Source of the DNA: CAURMH01 sp963525745
GTDB taxonomy: Bacteria > Pseudomonadota > Gammaproteobacteria > Enterobacterales > Pasteurellaceae
DNA: 45,250 nucleotides
Assembly (NCBI GenBank): GCA_963525745.1
Contig: CAURMH010000005.1
Coordinates: forward strand, 1 to 45,250
Reading direction: 5' to 3'
Shown one piece after another: positions 32,387-41,171 of the stretch (position 1 is the stretch's first letter; every line of letters starts with the position of its first letter). The translations under genes and the position numbers were made by a program. Under the pieces are notes generated by a model that ran no database searches, was not told where the DNA came from, and saw only the letters and a list, made by a program, of their open reading frames with translations.

Positions 32387-33439
32387 ATGTCAACGTTATT
32401 GATCGATTTAGAGCGTGATGAGTTAACGCAGGAAGAAGTTGAATTACTGGAGCACCCTCTTGTGGCCGGTGTGATCTTGTTTACCCGTAATTTTTACGAT
32501 TTGCGGCAACTTCAACACTTAATCTCGTCAATTCGTCGCGCGGTGAAGAAACCTTTACTGATTACGGCGGATCAGGAAGGCGGTCGGGTTCAACGTTTTC
32601 GGGCCGGATTAACCCAATTACCGGCGATGCAATCTTTTGAAGCGCTTATTTCCGACCCGGCGGAGCGATTTGCCATGGCTCGGCAAGCCGGCTGGCAAAT
32701 GGCCGCCGAAATGACCGCCCTTGGTATCGATTTGAGTTTTGCCCCAGTCCTGGATTTAGGGCATGATTGCCGAGCGATCGGTGATCGCAGTTTTGGCACC
32801 GATCTGCAAACCGTGATCAAATTGGCCACCGCTTTTATTGAGGGGATGCATCAGGCCGGGATGGCTTCCACCGGTAAACATTTTCCCGGCCACGGACATG
32901 TGTTGGCCGATTCACATCTAGAAACGCCTTATGATGAGCGAGCGAAGGAGACCATTTTTACGCAGGATCTGGCAATCTTCAACGCGCTTATCTCAAAAAA
33001 GAAACTTGACGCCATCATGCCTGCGCACGTTATTTATACGCAATGTGACGACCGCCCCGCAAGCGGTTCGACTTATTGGCTGAAAACCATTTTGCGTCAA
33101 CAATTGCATTTTGACGGCGTTATTTTTTCCGATGATTTAGGCATGAAAGGGGCAGACATAATGGGCGATTTTGTGCAGCGTAGCGAGCGTGCGCTTCACG
33201 CGGGCTGTGATCTTTTATTGCTTTGTAATGAGCGCAAAGGAACGATTCACGTCTTGGATAACCTGAAACTCACGGAAAGTCGACCGCACTTTGAAGGGCG
33301 TCAAATGCGCTTACAAAAATTATTTAAACGCCAAAATAGGGGGTGGTCGGATTTAATTCGCACGGCTCGTTGGTCGGAAAATCATAAAAAATTGACCGCA
33401 CTTCAACAACATTGGCTCGACGCCGTAACCGCTTTTTAA
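32387..33439 (+). CDS. nagZ: Beta-N-acetylhexosaminidase NagZ
   Basis: Cytoplasmic GH3 enzyme of peptidoglycan recycling that removes N-acetylglucosamine from anhydro-muropeptides. In the 350-residue protein I see the barrel start STLLIDLERDELTQEE, ITADQEGGRVQRFR, the KHFPGHGHVLADSH block that holds the catalytic His/Asp pair of the NagZ group, and the nucleophile segment IFSDDLGMKGA. It starts four bases after the YcfL-like gene. Two uptake words lie near its 3' end (33283 and 33395). rlmC begins two bases after its stop. Confidence 0.96.
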   Translation: MSTLLIDLERDELTQEEVELLEHPLVAGVILFTRNFYDLRQLQHLISSIRRAVKKPLLITADQEGGRVQRFRAGLTQLPAMQSFEALISDPAERFAMARQAGWQMAAEMTALGIDLSFAPVLDLGHDCRAIGDRSFGTDLQTVIKLATAFIEGMHQAGMASTGKHFPGHGHVLADSHLETPYDERAKETIFTQDLAIFNALISKKKLDAIMPAHVIYTQCDDRPASGSTYWLKTILRQQLHFDGVIFSDDLGMKGADIMGDFVQRSERALHAGCDLLLLCNERKGTIHVLDNLKLTESRPHFEGRQMRLQKLFKRQNRGWSDLIRTARWSENHKKLTALQQHWLDAVTAF

Positions 33440-33440
33440 C

Positions 33441-34640
33441 ATGATAGTCTGCGAACATCACCGACAAAATCGTTGCCGTTCCTGCGCGTGGCTTGATTAT
33501 TCGTATGAAAAACAGCTTGCCGAGAAACAGCAGCATCTAAGTCGGCTGCTTGCTCAATTCTCCTGCGAGAATGCCGTTTGGCATCCGACTTTTTCATCGC
33601 CGTTAACGCACTTCCGTAATAAGGCTAAAATGGTCGTCGGCGGTAGTGTCGAGCGCCCCCTATTAGGCATTTTGCGCGATCCGAATAATCCGCAACCTGT
33701 TGTTGATTTATCCGATTGCCCACTTTATCCGAATGACTTTTGTCATCTTTTTCCGATATTAAAAGATTTTATCGGAAGAGCGGGATTGGTTCCTTACAAT
33801 ATTGCTAAACAAAAAGGCGAATTAAAATATCTTCTCCTCACCAAAAGTTACGCAACCAAGGAATTGATGTTGCGCTTTGTCTTACGTTCCGAACAAAAAT
33901 TGCCGTTAATTCGACGCGAACTAGAGGGGTTATTAACCAAATTGCCTCAGTTAACGGTGGTTAGTGTCAATATTCAGCCTCAACATGCGGCTGTTTTAGA
34001 AGGAGAAAAAGAAATTTTTTTAACAAGACAGGAAATGTTGCCCGAATATTTTAATCAAATTCCGTTATTTATTCGGCCGCAAGGTTTTTTTCAAACTAAT
34101 CCCGTGGTCGCCCAAGCGCTTTACCGAACGGCGCAAATCTGGACTCAGGGGTTGCCTATCAAGCGTTTGTGGGATCTTTTTTGTGGCGCGGGCGGTTTCG
34201 GTTTACATTGTGCTCGAGCTTTGCAGGATAAACGGGAGAAACCGATCGAATTGATCGGAATTGAAATTTCCGCCTCGGCCATTCGAGCCGCGACCGATTC
34301 GGCAACCGCCTTGGGCTTGTCAAATGTCAAATTTAAATCGTTAGATGCGGCGAATTTCGCTTTAAACGAAGCGGCGCAACGACCGGATTTAGTTATCGTC
34401 AATCCGCCTCGGCGCGGAATCGGTTCGTCGCTCGCCGCTTTTATCAACGAAATGTGTCCGCCTTTTCTTCTTTATTCCAGTTGTAATGCAACGTCAATGA
34501 GTCAAGATTTGCGTTATTTAACACGATATCAACCCGCACAAATTCAGCTGTTCGATATGTTTCCGCACACGCCGCATTACGAAGTGTTGATGCTGCTTGT
34601 ACAACGCAAACCATCGCGCAGCCGTGCGAATATGTTTTAA
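33441..34640 (+). CDS. rlmC: 23S rRNA (uracil-747-C5)-methyltransferase RlmC
   Basis: SAM-dependent enzyme of the RumA/TrmA group. The 399-residue protein has no TRAM domain, the feature separating RlmC from RlmD. It has the iron-sulfur cysteines Cys4, Cys12, Cys15 and Cys93, the SAM-binding LWDLFCGAGGFGLHCA, the NPPRRG motif and the catalytic Cys348 in YSSCNATSMSQDL. The ATG is two bases after the nagZ stop, so the genes are coupled. The downstream gap holds the promoter of rlmN. Confidence 0.95.
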   Translation: MIVCEHHRQNRCRSCAWLDYSYEKQLAEKQQHLSRLLAQFSCENAVWHPTFSSPLTHFRNKAKMVVGGSVERPLLGILRDPNNPQPVVDLSDCPLYPNDFCHLFPILKDFIGRAGLVPYNIAKQKGELKYLLLTKSYATKELMLRFVLRSEQKLPLIRRELEGLLTKLPQLTVVSVNIQPQHAAVLEGEKEIFLTRQEMLPEYFNQIPLFIRPQGFFQTNPVVAQALYRTAQIWTQGLPIKRLWDLFCGAGGFGLHCARALQDKREKPIELIGIEISASAIRAATDSATALGLSNVKFKSLDAANFALNEAAQRPDLVIVNPPRRGIGSSLAAFINEMCPPFLLYSSCNATSMSQDLRYLTRYQPAQIQLFDMFPHTPHYEVLMLLVQRKPSRSRANMF

Positions 34641-34643
34641 TTT

Positions 34644-34659
34644 TATGATCTTTATCGCA
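34644..34659 (+). promoter_or_regulatory. CRP-S-type competence site upstream of rlmN-pilW
   Basis: TATGATCTTTATCGCA shares GATCnTTATC with the comM and dprA sites and has the competence-type half TCGCA. Its centre (34651.5) is 47.5 bases before the extended -10 TGCTAGATT (hexamer 34699-34704), placing it near -60. An uptake word starts three bases after it. I recall that the H. influenzae rlmN-pilF2 operon is part of the CRP-S competence regulon. Confidence 0.7.
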
Positions 34660-34695
34660 AAAAGTGCGGTTAATTTTTTGAGTGTTTTGGAAATC

Positions 34696-34704
34696 TGCTA
34701 GATT
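34696..34704 (+). promoter_or_regulatory. Extended -10 of the rlmN-pilW promoter
   Basis: TGCTAGATT: the TGn extension before a -10-like hexamer TAGATT. It leaves a leader of about 77 bases, which contains a small hairpin GGCAT/ATGCC at 34747-34759. Confidence 0.45.
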
Positions 34705-34787
34705 ATCTTTCCATAACTTTGTAGAATCGCTACTCATTTTTTAGGTGGCATTATATGCCCTGCCGTAATGTGTAATAACGAGGCTTC

Positions 34788-35915
34788 ATGCTGGAACAAT
34801 CGACAAAAAAAATTAATTTAATGAATTTAACGCGTCAACAGATGCGCCAATTTTTTCAGGAATTAGGTGAAAAACCGTTCCGTGCCGATCAATTGGTTAA
34901 ATGGATTTATCATTTCGGCGAAGACAATTTTGATAATATGACCAATATTAATAAAAAGTTGCGCGAAAAATTAAAAACGGTCGCGGAAATTAAAGCCCCT
35001 GAAGTCGCTGTTGAGCAGCGTTCTGCCGATGGGACGATCAAGTGGGCGATGCAGGTTGGCGATCAACAGGTTGAAACCGTTTATATTCCCGAAACGGATC
35101 GGGCGACACTTTGCGTTTCATCGCAGGTCGGCTGCGCCCTGGCGTGCACTTTCTGTTCCACTGCGCAACAAGGCTTTAACCGCAATTTAACGGTATCTGA
35201 AATTATCGGTCAGGTTTGGCGCGCGTCAAAAATTATCGGTAATTTTGGCGTAACCGGCATCCGACCGATAACCAATGTCGTTATGATGGGGATGGGCGAG
35301 CCGTTGCTCAATGTGGCGAATGTGGTGCCGGCAATGGAAATTATGTTGGATGATTTCGCTTACGGTTTATCAAAGCGCCGCGTAACTTTATCCACTTCCG
35401 GCGTCGTTCCCGCGCTGGATAATTTAAGTAAAACGATTGATGTGGCATTGGCGATCTCATTGCATGCACCGAATGATGAATTGCGTGATGAAATTGTGCC
35501 GTTGAATAAAAAATATAACATTAAAATGTTAATTGACTCGGTGAATCGTTACCTTAGTGTATCCAATGCGAATCACGGTAAAGTGACGATTGAATATGTT
35601 ATGCTGGATCATGTGAATGATCATGCGGAGCATGCACACCAATTGGCTCAAGTTTTAAAACATACACCGTGCAAAATCAATTTAATTCCATGGAATCCTT
35701 TTCCACAAGCACCTTATGCAAAAAGTTCCAATAGCCGAATCGATCGTTTTCAGAAAGTGTTAATGGAATATGGCTTTACGGTAATCGTGCGCAAGACGCG
35801 CGGCGACGATATTGATGCTGCGTGCGGACAATTAGCCGGCGATGTGATTGATAGAACGAAGCGTACGGCATTAAAGAAGAATTTTGGTCAGGAAATTGCC
35901 ATTACGGCAGTCTGA
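34788..35915 (+). CDS. rlmN: Dual-specificity 23S rRNA/tRNA adenine-C2 methyltransferase RlmN
   Basis: Radical SAM enzyme that methylates A2503 of 23S rRNA and A37 of several tRNAs. The 375-residue protein has the cluster motif Cys116-x3-Cys120-x2-Cys123 in GCALACTFCSTAQQGFNRN, MMGMGEPLLN, RVTLSTSGVVP, the SLHAPND segment, and the second catalytic cysteine Cys346 in GDDIDAACGQL. The ATG follows AACGAGGCTTC. pilW follows after 47 bases with no terminator, so the two share the competence-type promoter. Confidence 0.97.
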   Translation: MLEQSTKKINLMNLTRQQMRQFFQELGEKPFRADQLVKWIYHFGEDNFDNMTNINKKLREKLKTVAEIKAPEVAVEQRSADGTIKWAMQVGDQQVETVYIPETDRATLCVSSQVGCALACTFCSTAQQGFNRNLTVSEIIGQVWRASKIIGNFGVTGIRPITNVVMMGMGEPLLNVANVVPAMEIMLDDFAYGLSKRRVTLSTSGVVPALDNLSKTIDVALAISLHAPNDELRDEIVPLNKKYNIKMLIDSVNRYLSVSNANHGKVTIEYVMLDHVNDHAEHAHQLAQVLKHTPCKINLIPWNPFPQAPYAKSSNSRIDRFQKVLMEYGFTVIVRKTRGDDIDAACGQLAGDVIDRTKRTALKKNFGQEIAITAV

Positions 35916-35962
35916 CTATCGGGTTTGATTGGAAAAAGCGTATCAAAGCGTGAGGTTTATGT

Positions 35963-36523
35963 ATGCAACGATTTCAACGATATTTCCATTTGTTCATCCG
36001 TTTGGTAAGTGCGGTCATTTTTTCCTTTATTTTTTCGGGCTGTGTCAGTCAATCCGGCGTCGATTTTAATAAACGGCAGGCAGCAAAAGCACGGGTTGAC
36101 GTAGCGCTTGGTTATTTGGAGCAAAGTGATTTTACACAGGCTAAATTAAACCTTGATAAAGCCTTTGCATACGAACCCGATTATTATTTGGTTCATGCGG
36201 TTTTTGCGCATTTTTACCAGCTGCAGGGCGAGACGCAACAGGCAGAAGCCGCGTATAAAAAGGCGTTAAGGTTAGATGCTAAGCAGGGAAATGTCCATAA
36301 TAATTTTGGTACCTTTTTGTGTTCCCATGGAAAATTTGAAGAAGCTTATCAAGAATTCGATCAGGCGTTGATTTCGCCTAATTATTATGCACAAGCGGAT
36401 ACTTATGAAAATATTGCTCTTTGCGCACTATCCGCCGGCAATCATGATCGCTATGAACAAGCGCTTGAAGCATTGGAAAAAATTGATGTAAAACGGGCTA
36501 AGAAATTGAATTGGGTTAAATAA
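35963..36523 (+). CDS. pilW: Type IV pilus assembly lipoprotein PilW/PilF (TPR)
   Basis: An outer membrane pilotin-type lipoprotein needed for secretin assembly and thus for type IV pili and DNA uptake. The 186-residue protein has a signal peptide with lipobox F-S-G-C (Cys27) and then four or so TPR units: ARVDVALGYLEQSDFTQAKLNLDKAF, YYLVHAVFAHFYQLQGETQQAEAAYKKALRL, GNVHNNFGTFLCSHGKFEEAYQEFDQAL and QADTYENIALCALSAGNHDRYEQALEAL. GAGG stands seven bases before the ATG. It is probably cotranscribed with rlmN. An uptake word in the signal peptide codes for V-S-A-V. Confidence 0.93.
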   Translation: MQRFQRYFHLFIRLVSAVIFSFIFSGCVSQSGVDFNKRQAAKARVDVALGYLEQSDFTQAKLNLDKAFAYEPDYYLVHAVFAHFYQLQGETQQAEAAYKKALRLDAKQGNVHNNFGTFLCSHGKFEEAYQEFDQALISPNYYAQADTYENIALCALSAGNHDRYEQALEALEKIDVKRAKKLNWVK

Positions 36524-36579
36524 ACATTGCCAAAAAACTATTTGGAATTTAGAATTCAAAGCTACCAATTTCCTGTACA

Positions 36580-37629
36580 ATGAACAATTTTATGAATTCT
36601 CAAGTATCCCAAGTAGAACAAGTTGAATTAACCGTCGGTGACAAATTTCGTCAAGCCAGAGAGGCTTTAAATTTTTCAATTGACGAGGTGTCGCAGAAAA
36701 TTATGCTGCGCTCGAGCCTTTTGAAAAGTATCGAAAATAATCACTTTGTTCAGGAAAACATTCCGGAAGCCTTTATGAAAGGCTATGTAAGAAGTTATGC
36801 TAAATTTTTGCATCTTTCCGACGAAGTTTGGAATGCAGTAGATTTCGGCGAAAGCGAAAAAAATGATTTAAATAAAAATTTTCGTTCGACTAAGGCAGTA
36901 AATCAGTATTCATCACATGGACGTTGGGTTGGCTGTTTGACCGTTTTGGTTCTTCTTATTGTGTTGAGTATGACCGGGCTTTGGTGGTGGCAAAGTTATC
37001 AACAATCAAATCAAGATCGTGATGTATTGGTGCAAAATTATATTGGTACAAGCGAAGCTAATGGCGCAAAATCTCAGGAACAGGCTAATCAATTGGCCAC
37101 ACCTGTGGTTGAAACGGCAACCACCGCCGCAGAGCCAAAAACGGAAATCGAGGTGTCACCTATAATAACGACAGATTCATCTTTGCCAGCCTCTCAATCC
37201 GAGATGAACTCCCAAGCATCGGTTGTTTCTCAAATGCAGGCGCCTCAAGAAAGCGTTCAATTTTTGTCCCAAACGCCTCAACCTATTCAATCGGTGGCAC
37301 CGCCTGAAGTGGTGAATGCGCCCGAAGCAGTCGTTCCGGATATGCAAAGTGCGGTTGAAATGCCGGTAATTTCATCAGCACCGATTACGACACAAGGGGA
37401 TTTGGTGATTGAGATTATCCATGATTCAAGCTGGATTAGCGTACGGGACAAAAATCGAAAAAATTTAGTGCAAAAGGAATATAAACAAGGTGAGGTGCTC
37501 ACTTTTACCGGAGATGAATTTTCACTGATTATTGGTGCGCCGAGCAATGTTAGAATTACTTATAAAGGTCAAGTCTATCCGTTAAAAATAGATGGGCGCG
37601 TGGCAAAATTTAAATTATCCCAACCTTAA
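36580..37629 (+). CDS. rodZ: Cytoskeleton protein RodZ
   Basis: Membrane protein that links MreB to the cell wall elongation machinery. The 349-residue product has an N-terminal helix-turn-helix of the HTH_25 type (about 18-85: GDKFRQAREALNFSIDEVSQKI, IPEAFMKGYVRSYAKFL), a basic juxtamembrane stretch, one membrane helix at about 117-137, a long low-complexity periplasmic linker rich in Q, P, A and V, and a C-terminal beta domain (DUF4115) from about 265. The ATG at 36592 is an equally possible start; neither has a clear ribosome site, and TACAAT overlaps the first ATG. Confidence 0.92.
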   Translation: MNNFMNSQVSQVEQVELTVGDKFRQAREALNFSIDEVSQKIMLRSSLLKSIENNHFVQENIPEAFMKGYVRSYAKFLHLSDEVWNAVDFGESEKNDLNKNFRSTKAVNQYSSHGRWVGCLTVLVLLIVLSMTGLWWWQSYQQSNQDRDVLVQNYIGTSEANGAKSQEQANQLATPVVETATTAAEPKTEIEVSPIITTDSSLPASQSEMNSQASVVSQMQAPQESVQFLSQTPQPIQSVAPPEVVNAPEAVVPDMQSAVEMPVISSAPITTQGDLVIEIIHDSSWISVRDKNRKNLVQKEYKQGEVLTFTGDEFSLIIGAPSNVRITYKGQVYPLKIDGRVAKFKLSQP

Positions 37630-37631
37630 TT

Positions 37632-38738
37632 ATGTCTGTAGTAAAACCAACCATAAAACGACGTGAATCAATAAAAATTCATGTCGGTAATGTGCCTGTC
37701 GGCGGTGATGCGCCGATAGCCGTACAATCTATGACAAACACCCGCACTACTGATGTTGAAGCGACGGTAGCGCAGATTAAATCGTTGGAACGAGTCGGCG
37801 CGGATATTGTGCGCGTTTCTGTGCCGACAATGGAGGCCGCCGAAGCGTTTAAACTTATTAAACAGCAAGTGAACGTTCCCTTGGTAGCGGATATCCATTT
37901 TGATTATCGTATCGCGCTAAAAGTTGCGGAATATGGCGTCGATTGCCTGCGCATTAACCCGGGTAACATTGGTCGTGAAGACCGTATTCGTGCGGTGGTT
38001 GATTGTGCCTGTGATAAAAATATCCCAATTCGTATCGGTATCAATGCCGGTTCTTTAGAACGCGATATTCAGGAGAAATATGGTGAACCGACACCTCAAG
38101 CGCTGTTGGAATCGGCGTTACGTCATGTGGATATCTTGGATCGTTTTAATTTCACTCAATTCAAAGTTAGCGTTAAAGCTTCCGATGTTTTTTTAGCTGT
38201 TGAATCTTATCGGCTTCTGGCAAAACAAATTAAGCAACCTTTACATTTGGGGATTACGGAAGCAGGGGGCGCAAGGGCAGGGGCGGTAAAATCGGCAATT
38301 GGATTAGGAATGCTCTTAGCTGAAGGTATCGGAGATACATTGCGCGTATCTTTATCCGCTGATCCGGTGGAAGAAATTAAGGTCGGTTTTGATATTTTAA
38401 AATCCCTTCGCATTCGTTCACGCGGCATTAATTTTATTTCCTGCCCGACTTGTTCACGGCAAGAATTTGATGTGATTGGTACAGTGAATGTGTTAGAACA
38501 ACGCTTGGAGGATATTATTACACCGATGGACGTTTCGATTATCGGATGTGTTGTGAATGGTCCCGGCGAGGCTTTAGTTGCCGATCTCGGGGTCACAGGC
38601 GGGAATAAAAAAAGTGGCTTCTATTTAAACGGAGAGCGACAAAAAGAACGTTTTGATAATGAAACGATTATCGATCAACTGGAAGCTAAAATTCGTGCAA
38701 AAGCTGCACAGCAAGATCCTAAAAACAGAATTCTTTAA
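37632..38738 (+). CDS. ispG: 4-hydroxy-3-methylbut-2-enyl diphosphate synthase (IspG/GcpE)
   Basis: Iron-sulfur enzyme of the non-mevalonate isoprenoid pathway. The 368-residue length is that of the short bacterial form. Seen: VQSMTNTRTTDVEATVAQI, ADIHFDYRIAL, CLRINPGNIG, HLGITEAGG and the cluster ligands in ISCPTCSRQEFD and IIGCVVNGPGEA. It starts two bases after rodZ and is followed by hisS after 12 bases, the usual rodZ-ispG-hisS-yfgM order. Confidence 0.98.
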   Translation: MSVVKPTIKRRESIKIHVGNVPVGGDAPIAVQSMTNTRTTDVEATVAQIKSLERVGADIVRVSVPTMEAAEAFKLIKQQVNVPLVADIHFDYRIALKVAEYGVDCLRINPGNIGREDRIRAVVDCACDKNIPIRIGINAGSLERDIQEKYGEPTPQALLESALRHVDILDRFNFTQFKVSVKASDVFLAVESYRLLAKQIKQPLHLGITEAGGARAGAVKSAIGLGMLLAEGIGDTLRVSLSADPVEEIKVGFDILKSLRIRSRGINFISCPTCSRQEFDVIGTVNVLEQRLEDIITPMDVSIIGCVVNGPGEALVADLGVTGGNKKSGFYLNGERQKERFDNETIIDQLEAKIRAKAAQQDPKNRIL

Positions 38739-38750
38739 GGGTGATTTATT

Positions 38751-40031
38751 GTGGCAAAAACAATTCAAGCGATTCGTGGAATGAACGATTGTTCACCGAC
38801 AGAAACACCATTATGGCAATGGATTGAGGGAAAAATTCGTATGGTACTGGCAGGTTATGGCTACGCTGAAGTGCGTATGCCGATTGTCGAAAGTACGCCG
38901 TTATTTGCTCGTGCTATCGGTGAGGTAACGGATGTTGTTTCTAAAGAGATGTATACCTTTTGGGACAATGATGAACAACTAACTTTACGCCCAGAGGGGA
39001 CGGCCGGATGTGTTCGAGCGGCAATTGAACATGGTTGGTCTTATAATAATGAGCAACGTCTTTGGTATATGGGGCCGATGTTTCGACATGAGCGACCGCA
39101 GAAGGGGCGTTATCGTCAATTTCATCAAGCCGGTGTAGAGGTTTTTGGCATTCCGAATCCTGAAATTGATGCGGAGCTGATTATTTTAACCGCACAATTG
39201 TGGAAAGCGTTAGGCATTGAACAACATGTTTCTTTGCAATTAAATTCAATCGGTTCGTTGGAAGCTCGAGCGAATTATCGTTCTGCTTTAGTTGAGTTTT
39301 TACAACAATATACCGACTTATTGGGCCCTGAAGAAAAAGAGCGATTGATAAAAAATCCTTTACGCATTTTGGACACAAAAAATCAGGTTTTGCAGGAAGT
39401 GCTTAATAATGCACCGAAATTATTAGATTACTTAGATGATGATAGTTGCGAACATTTTGCTCAACTTTGTTCATTACTTGATGAAATGGGGATTCGTTAC
39501 GAGGTTAATCCGAAATTGGTACGCGGCTTAGATTATTATAATAAGACAGTATTTGAGTGGGTCACCTCAGCTCTTGGTGCGCAAGGAACCGTTTGCGGCG
39601 GTGGTCGCTATGACGGCTTGGTGGACCAATTAGGCGGTCATCCGACTGCCGGAATCGGTTTTGCAATGGGATTGGAGCGCCTAGTGTTGCTCGTGCAGGA
39701 AGTCAATAAAAATCTTCAGTTTCAAAGTGCGGTCGATATTTATATTATTTATCATGGCGAGGGCTCAACCGTTTCAGCATTTAAGTTAGCTGAGAAACTT
39801 CGTGAAAATCAACCGCACTTACGTATCATGCTGCACTGCTCCGGAGGTAATTTTAAAAAGCAATTTAAACGTGCCGACAGAGTTGGAGCAAAATTGGCTT
39901 GTGTTATCGGGGAATCTGAAGCTCGGAGTCAGAGTGTTGTTGTGAAACAATTATTGGATAACGGAGAGCAACAAATCGTTGCGTTGTCGAGTATTGTCGA
40001 TTATATAACTCATTATTTTAAAAAGGATTAG
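38751..40031 (+). CDS. hisS: Histidine--tRNA ligase
   Basis: Class II aminoacyl-tRNA synthetase. The 426-residue protein has the opening KTIQAIRGMNDCSP, motif 2 YMGPMFRHERPQKGRYRQFHQ, the histidine-specific LVRGLDYYNKTVFEW and GGGRYDGL, motif 3 TAGIGFAMGLERLVLL, and the C-terminal anticodon domain. It starts with GTG at 38751 after AAGGGTG. Two uptake words lie in the anticodon domain (39725 and 39812, inverted). Confidence 0.97.
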   Translation: MAKTIQAIRGMNDCSPTETPLWQWIEGKIRMVLAGYGYAEVRMPIVESTPLFARAIGEVTDVVSKEMYTFWDNDEQLTLRPEGTAGCVRAAIEHGWSYNNEQRLWYMGPMFRHERPQKGRYRQFHQAGVEVFGIPNPEIDAELIILTAQLWKALGIEQHVSLQLNSIGSLEARANYRSALVEFLQQYTDLLGPEEKERLIKNPLRILDTKNQVLQEVLNNAPKLLDYLDDDSCEHFAQLCSLLDEMGIRYEVNPKLVRGLDYYNKTVFEWVTSALGAQGTVCGGGRYDGLVDQLGGHPTAGIGFAMGLERLVLLVQEVNKNLQFQSAVDIYIIYHGEGSTVSAFKLAEKLRENQPHLRIMLHCSGGNFKKQFKRADRVGAKLACVIGESEARSQSVVVKQLLDNGEQQIVALSSIVDYITHYFKKD

Positions 40032-40034
40032 AAC

Positions 40035-40652
40035 ATGGCTTACAGTATTGAAGAAGAACAGGAAATTAACCTGCTTAAAGATTGGTGGAAAGATAACGGT
40101 AAAGTTATTATCGTTGCGTTCATTTTAGGCATCGTCGGGGTACTAGGCTGGCGTTTTTGGCAGTCTTATCAAGCTAACCAAATTGCCGAAGCCTCAACCC
40201 GATATTCTGATATGGTTGATTTTGCACAGCAAGATCATCAAAGCGGGAAGGCGGATAGTTTAAGTCAATTTGTTCAGGCACATGAGAAAAGTACCTATGC
40301 GGTATTTGCGTTGTTGGATGATGCAAAAAAAGCGGTAAACCGACAAGATTTTTCAGGTGCGGAAAAAAGCCTAAAGCAAGCCTTAAGTCAGTCACAGGAT
40401 ACAATATTAACTTCTCTTGCCGCGTTGCGTTTGAGCTCGGTGCAGCTGCAAACAGGGCAATTCGATACCGCACTTGAGAGCCTTAACCTGATTAAAGGAA
40501 GCAGTTTTGGTGCACAAAAAGCCTTGTTAGTTGGCGATATTCAGCTTGCAAAAGGCGATAAAAACGCAGCGAAAATAAGTTTTGAGCAGGTTGTTGAATC
40601 GGGTGGTGCTCTGGAACGCCAGATAGCGCAAATGAAATTAAATAATTTATAA
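40035..40652 (+). CDS. yfgM: Ancillary SecYEG translocon subunit YfgM
   Basis: A 205-residue inner membrane protein with a cytoplasmic N-terminus (MAYSIEEEQEINLLKDWWKDNG), one membrane helix at about 24-42 (VIIVAFILGIVGVLGWRFW) and a periplasmic TPR-like helical domain. In E. coli YfgM works with PpiD at the SecYEG exit, and ppiD is also in this window. It starts three bases after the hisS stop. A strong terminator follows directly. Confidence 0.94.
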   Translation: MAYSIEEEQEINLLKDWWKDNGKVIIVAFILGIVGVLGWRFWQSYQANQIAEASTRYSDMVDFAQQDHQSGKADSLSQFVQAHEKSTYAVFALLDDAKKAVNRQDFSGAEKSLKQALSQSQDTILTSLAALRLSSVQLQTGQFDTALESLNLIKGSSFGAQKALLVGDIQLAKGDKNAAKISFEQVVESGGALERQIAQMKLNNL

Positions 40653-40658
40653 GAGATT

Positions 40659-40682
40659 GCTCGGTATCACCGAGCTTTTTTA
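40659..40682 (+). terminator. Terminator after yfgM
   Basis: GCTCGG (40659-40664), loop TATCA, CCGAGC (40670-40675), then TTTTTT, six bases after the yfgM stop. Confidence 0.9.
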
Positions 40683-40718
40683 TTGGCGAATTTAAGTCAT
40701 TTATGTAGGGGAATAGAC

Positions 40719-41156
40719 ATGACATTCAGAATACCGCCTCCCGTCGTTTTTATCGCTTTTGCAGTAATAATGTACTATTTACCGCCGATGATGACATTTT
40801 CGTCTTCTCCATATATTAGCCTTTCATTCATTCTTGTTGGCGGTTTTATCGCTTTTTTAAGTCTATGGCAATTTTATCAGTTTGATACAACCATTGATCC
40901 TCGTCATCCTGAAAAAACAAAAGCGTTTATTAAGACGGGAATATACCGATTGAGTCGAAATCCGATGTACCTCAGTTTAGCCTTTTTCCTTTCCGCTTGG
41001 GCGTTCTGGTTGCAATCACTTGGTGCCTTTTTAGGCGTTGTCGGATTTATTTATTGGATAACCTATTTTCAAATTAGATATGAAGAAGCTTGGATGGAAA
41101 AACATTTTGGGCAGGCTTATTCTCGTTATAAAAAGCGAACAAGATGCTGGCTATAA
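40719..41156 (+). CDS. Isoprenylcysteine carboxyl methyltransferase-like membrane protein
   Basis: A 145-residue protein with about four membrane helices (VVFIAFAVIMYYLPPMM, ISLSFILVGGFIAFLSLWQF, LSLAFFLSAWAFWLQ, FLGVVGFIYWITYFQI). It has the C-terminal pattern of the ICMT/PEMT methyltransferase superfamily: the SAM-binding GIYRLSRNPMYLS and RYEEAWMEKHFGQAYSRYKKRTRCWL. Bacterial members methylate varied small or lipid substrates and this one's substrate is unknown. I start at ATG 40719, which follows AGGGG. It is convergent with the glycosyltransferase gene, 15 bases apart. Confidence 0.85.
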   Translation: MTFRIPPPVVFIAFAVIMYYLPPMMTFSSSPYISLSFILVGGFIAFLSLWQFYQFDTTIDPRHPEKTKAFIKTGIYRLSRNPMYLSLAFFLSAWAFWLQSLGAFLGVVGFIYWITYFQIRYEEAWMEKHFGQAYSRYKKRTRCWL

Positions 41157-41171
41157 TATCAAATTAATATT

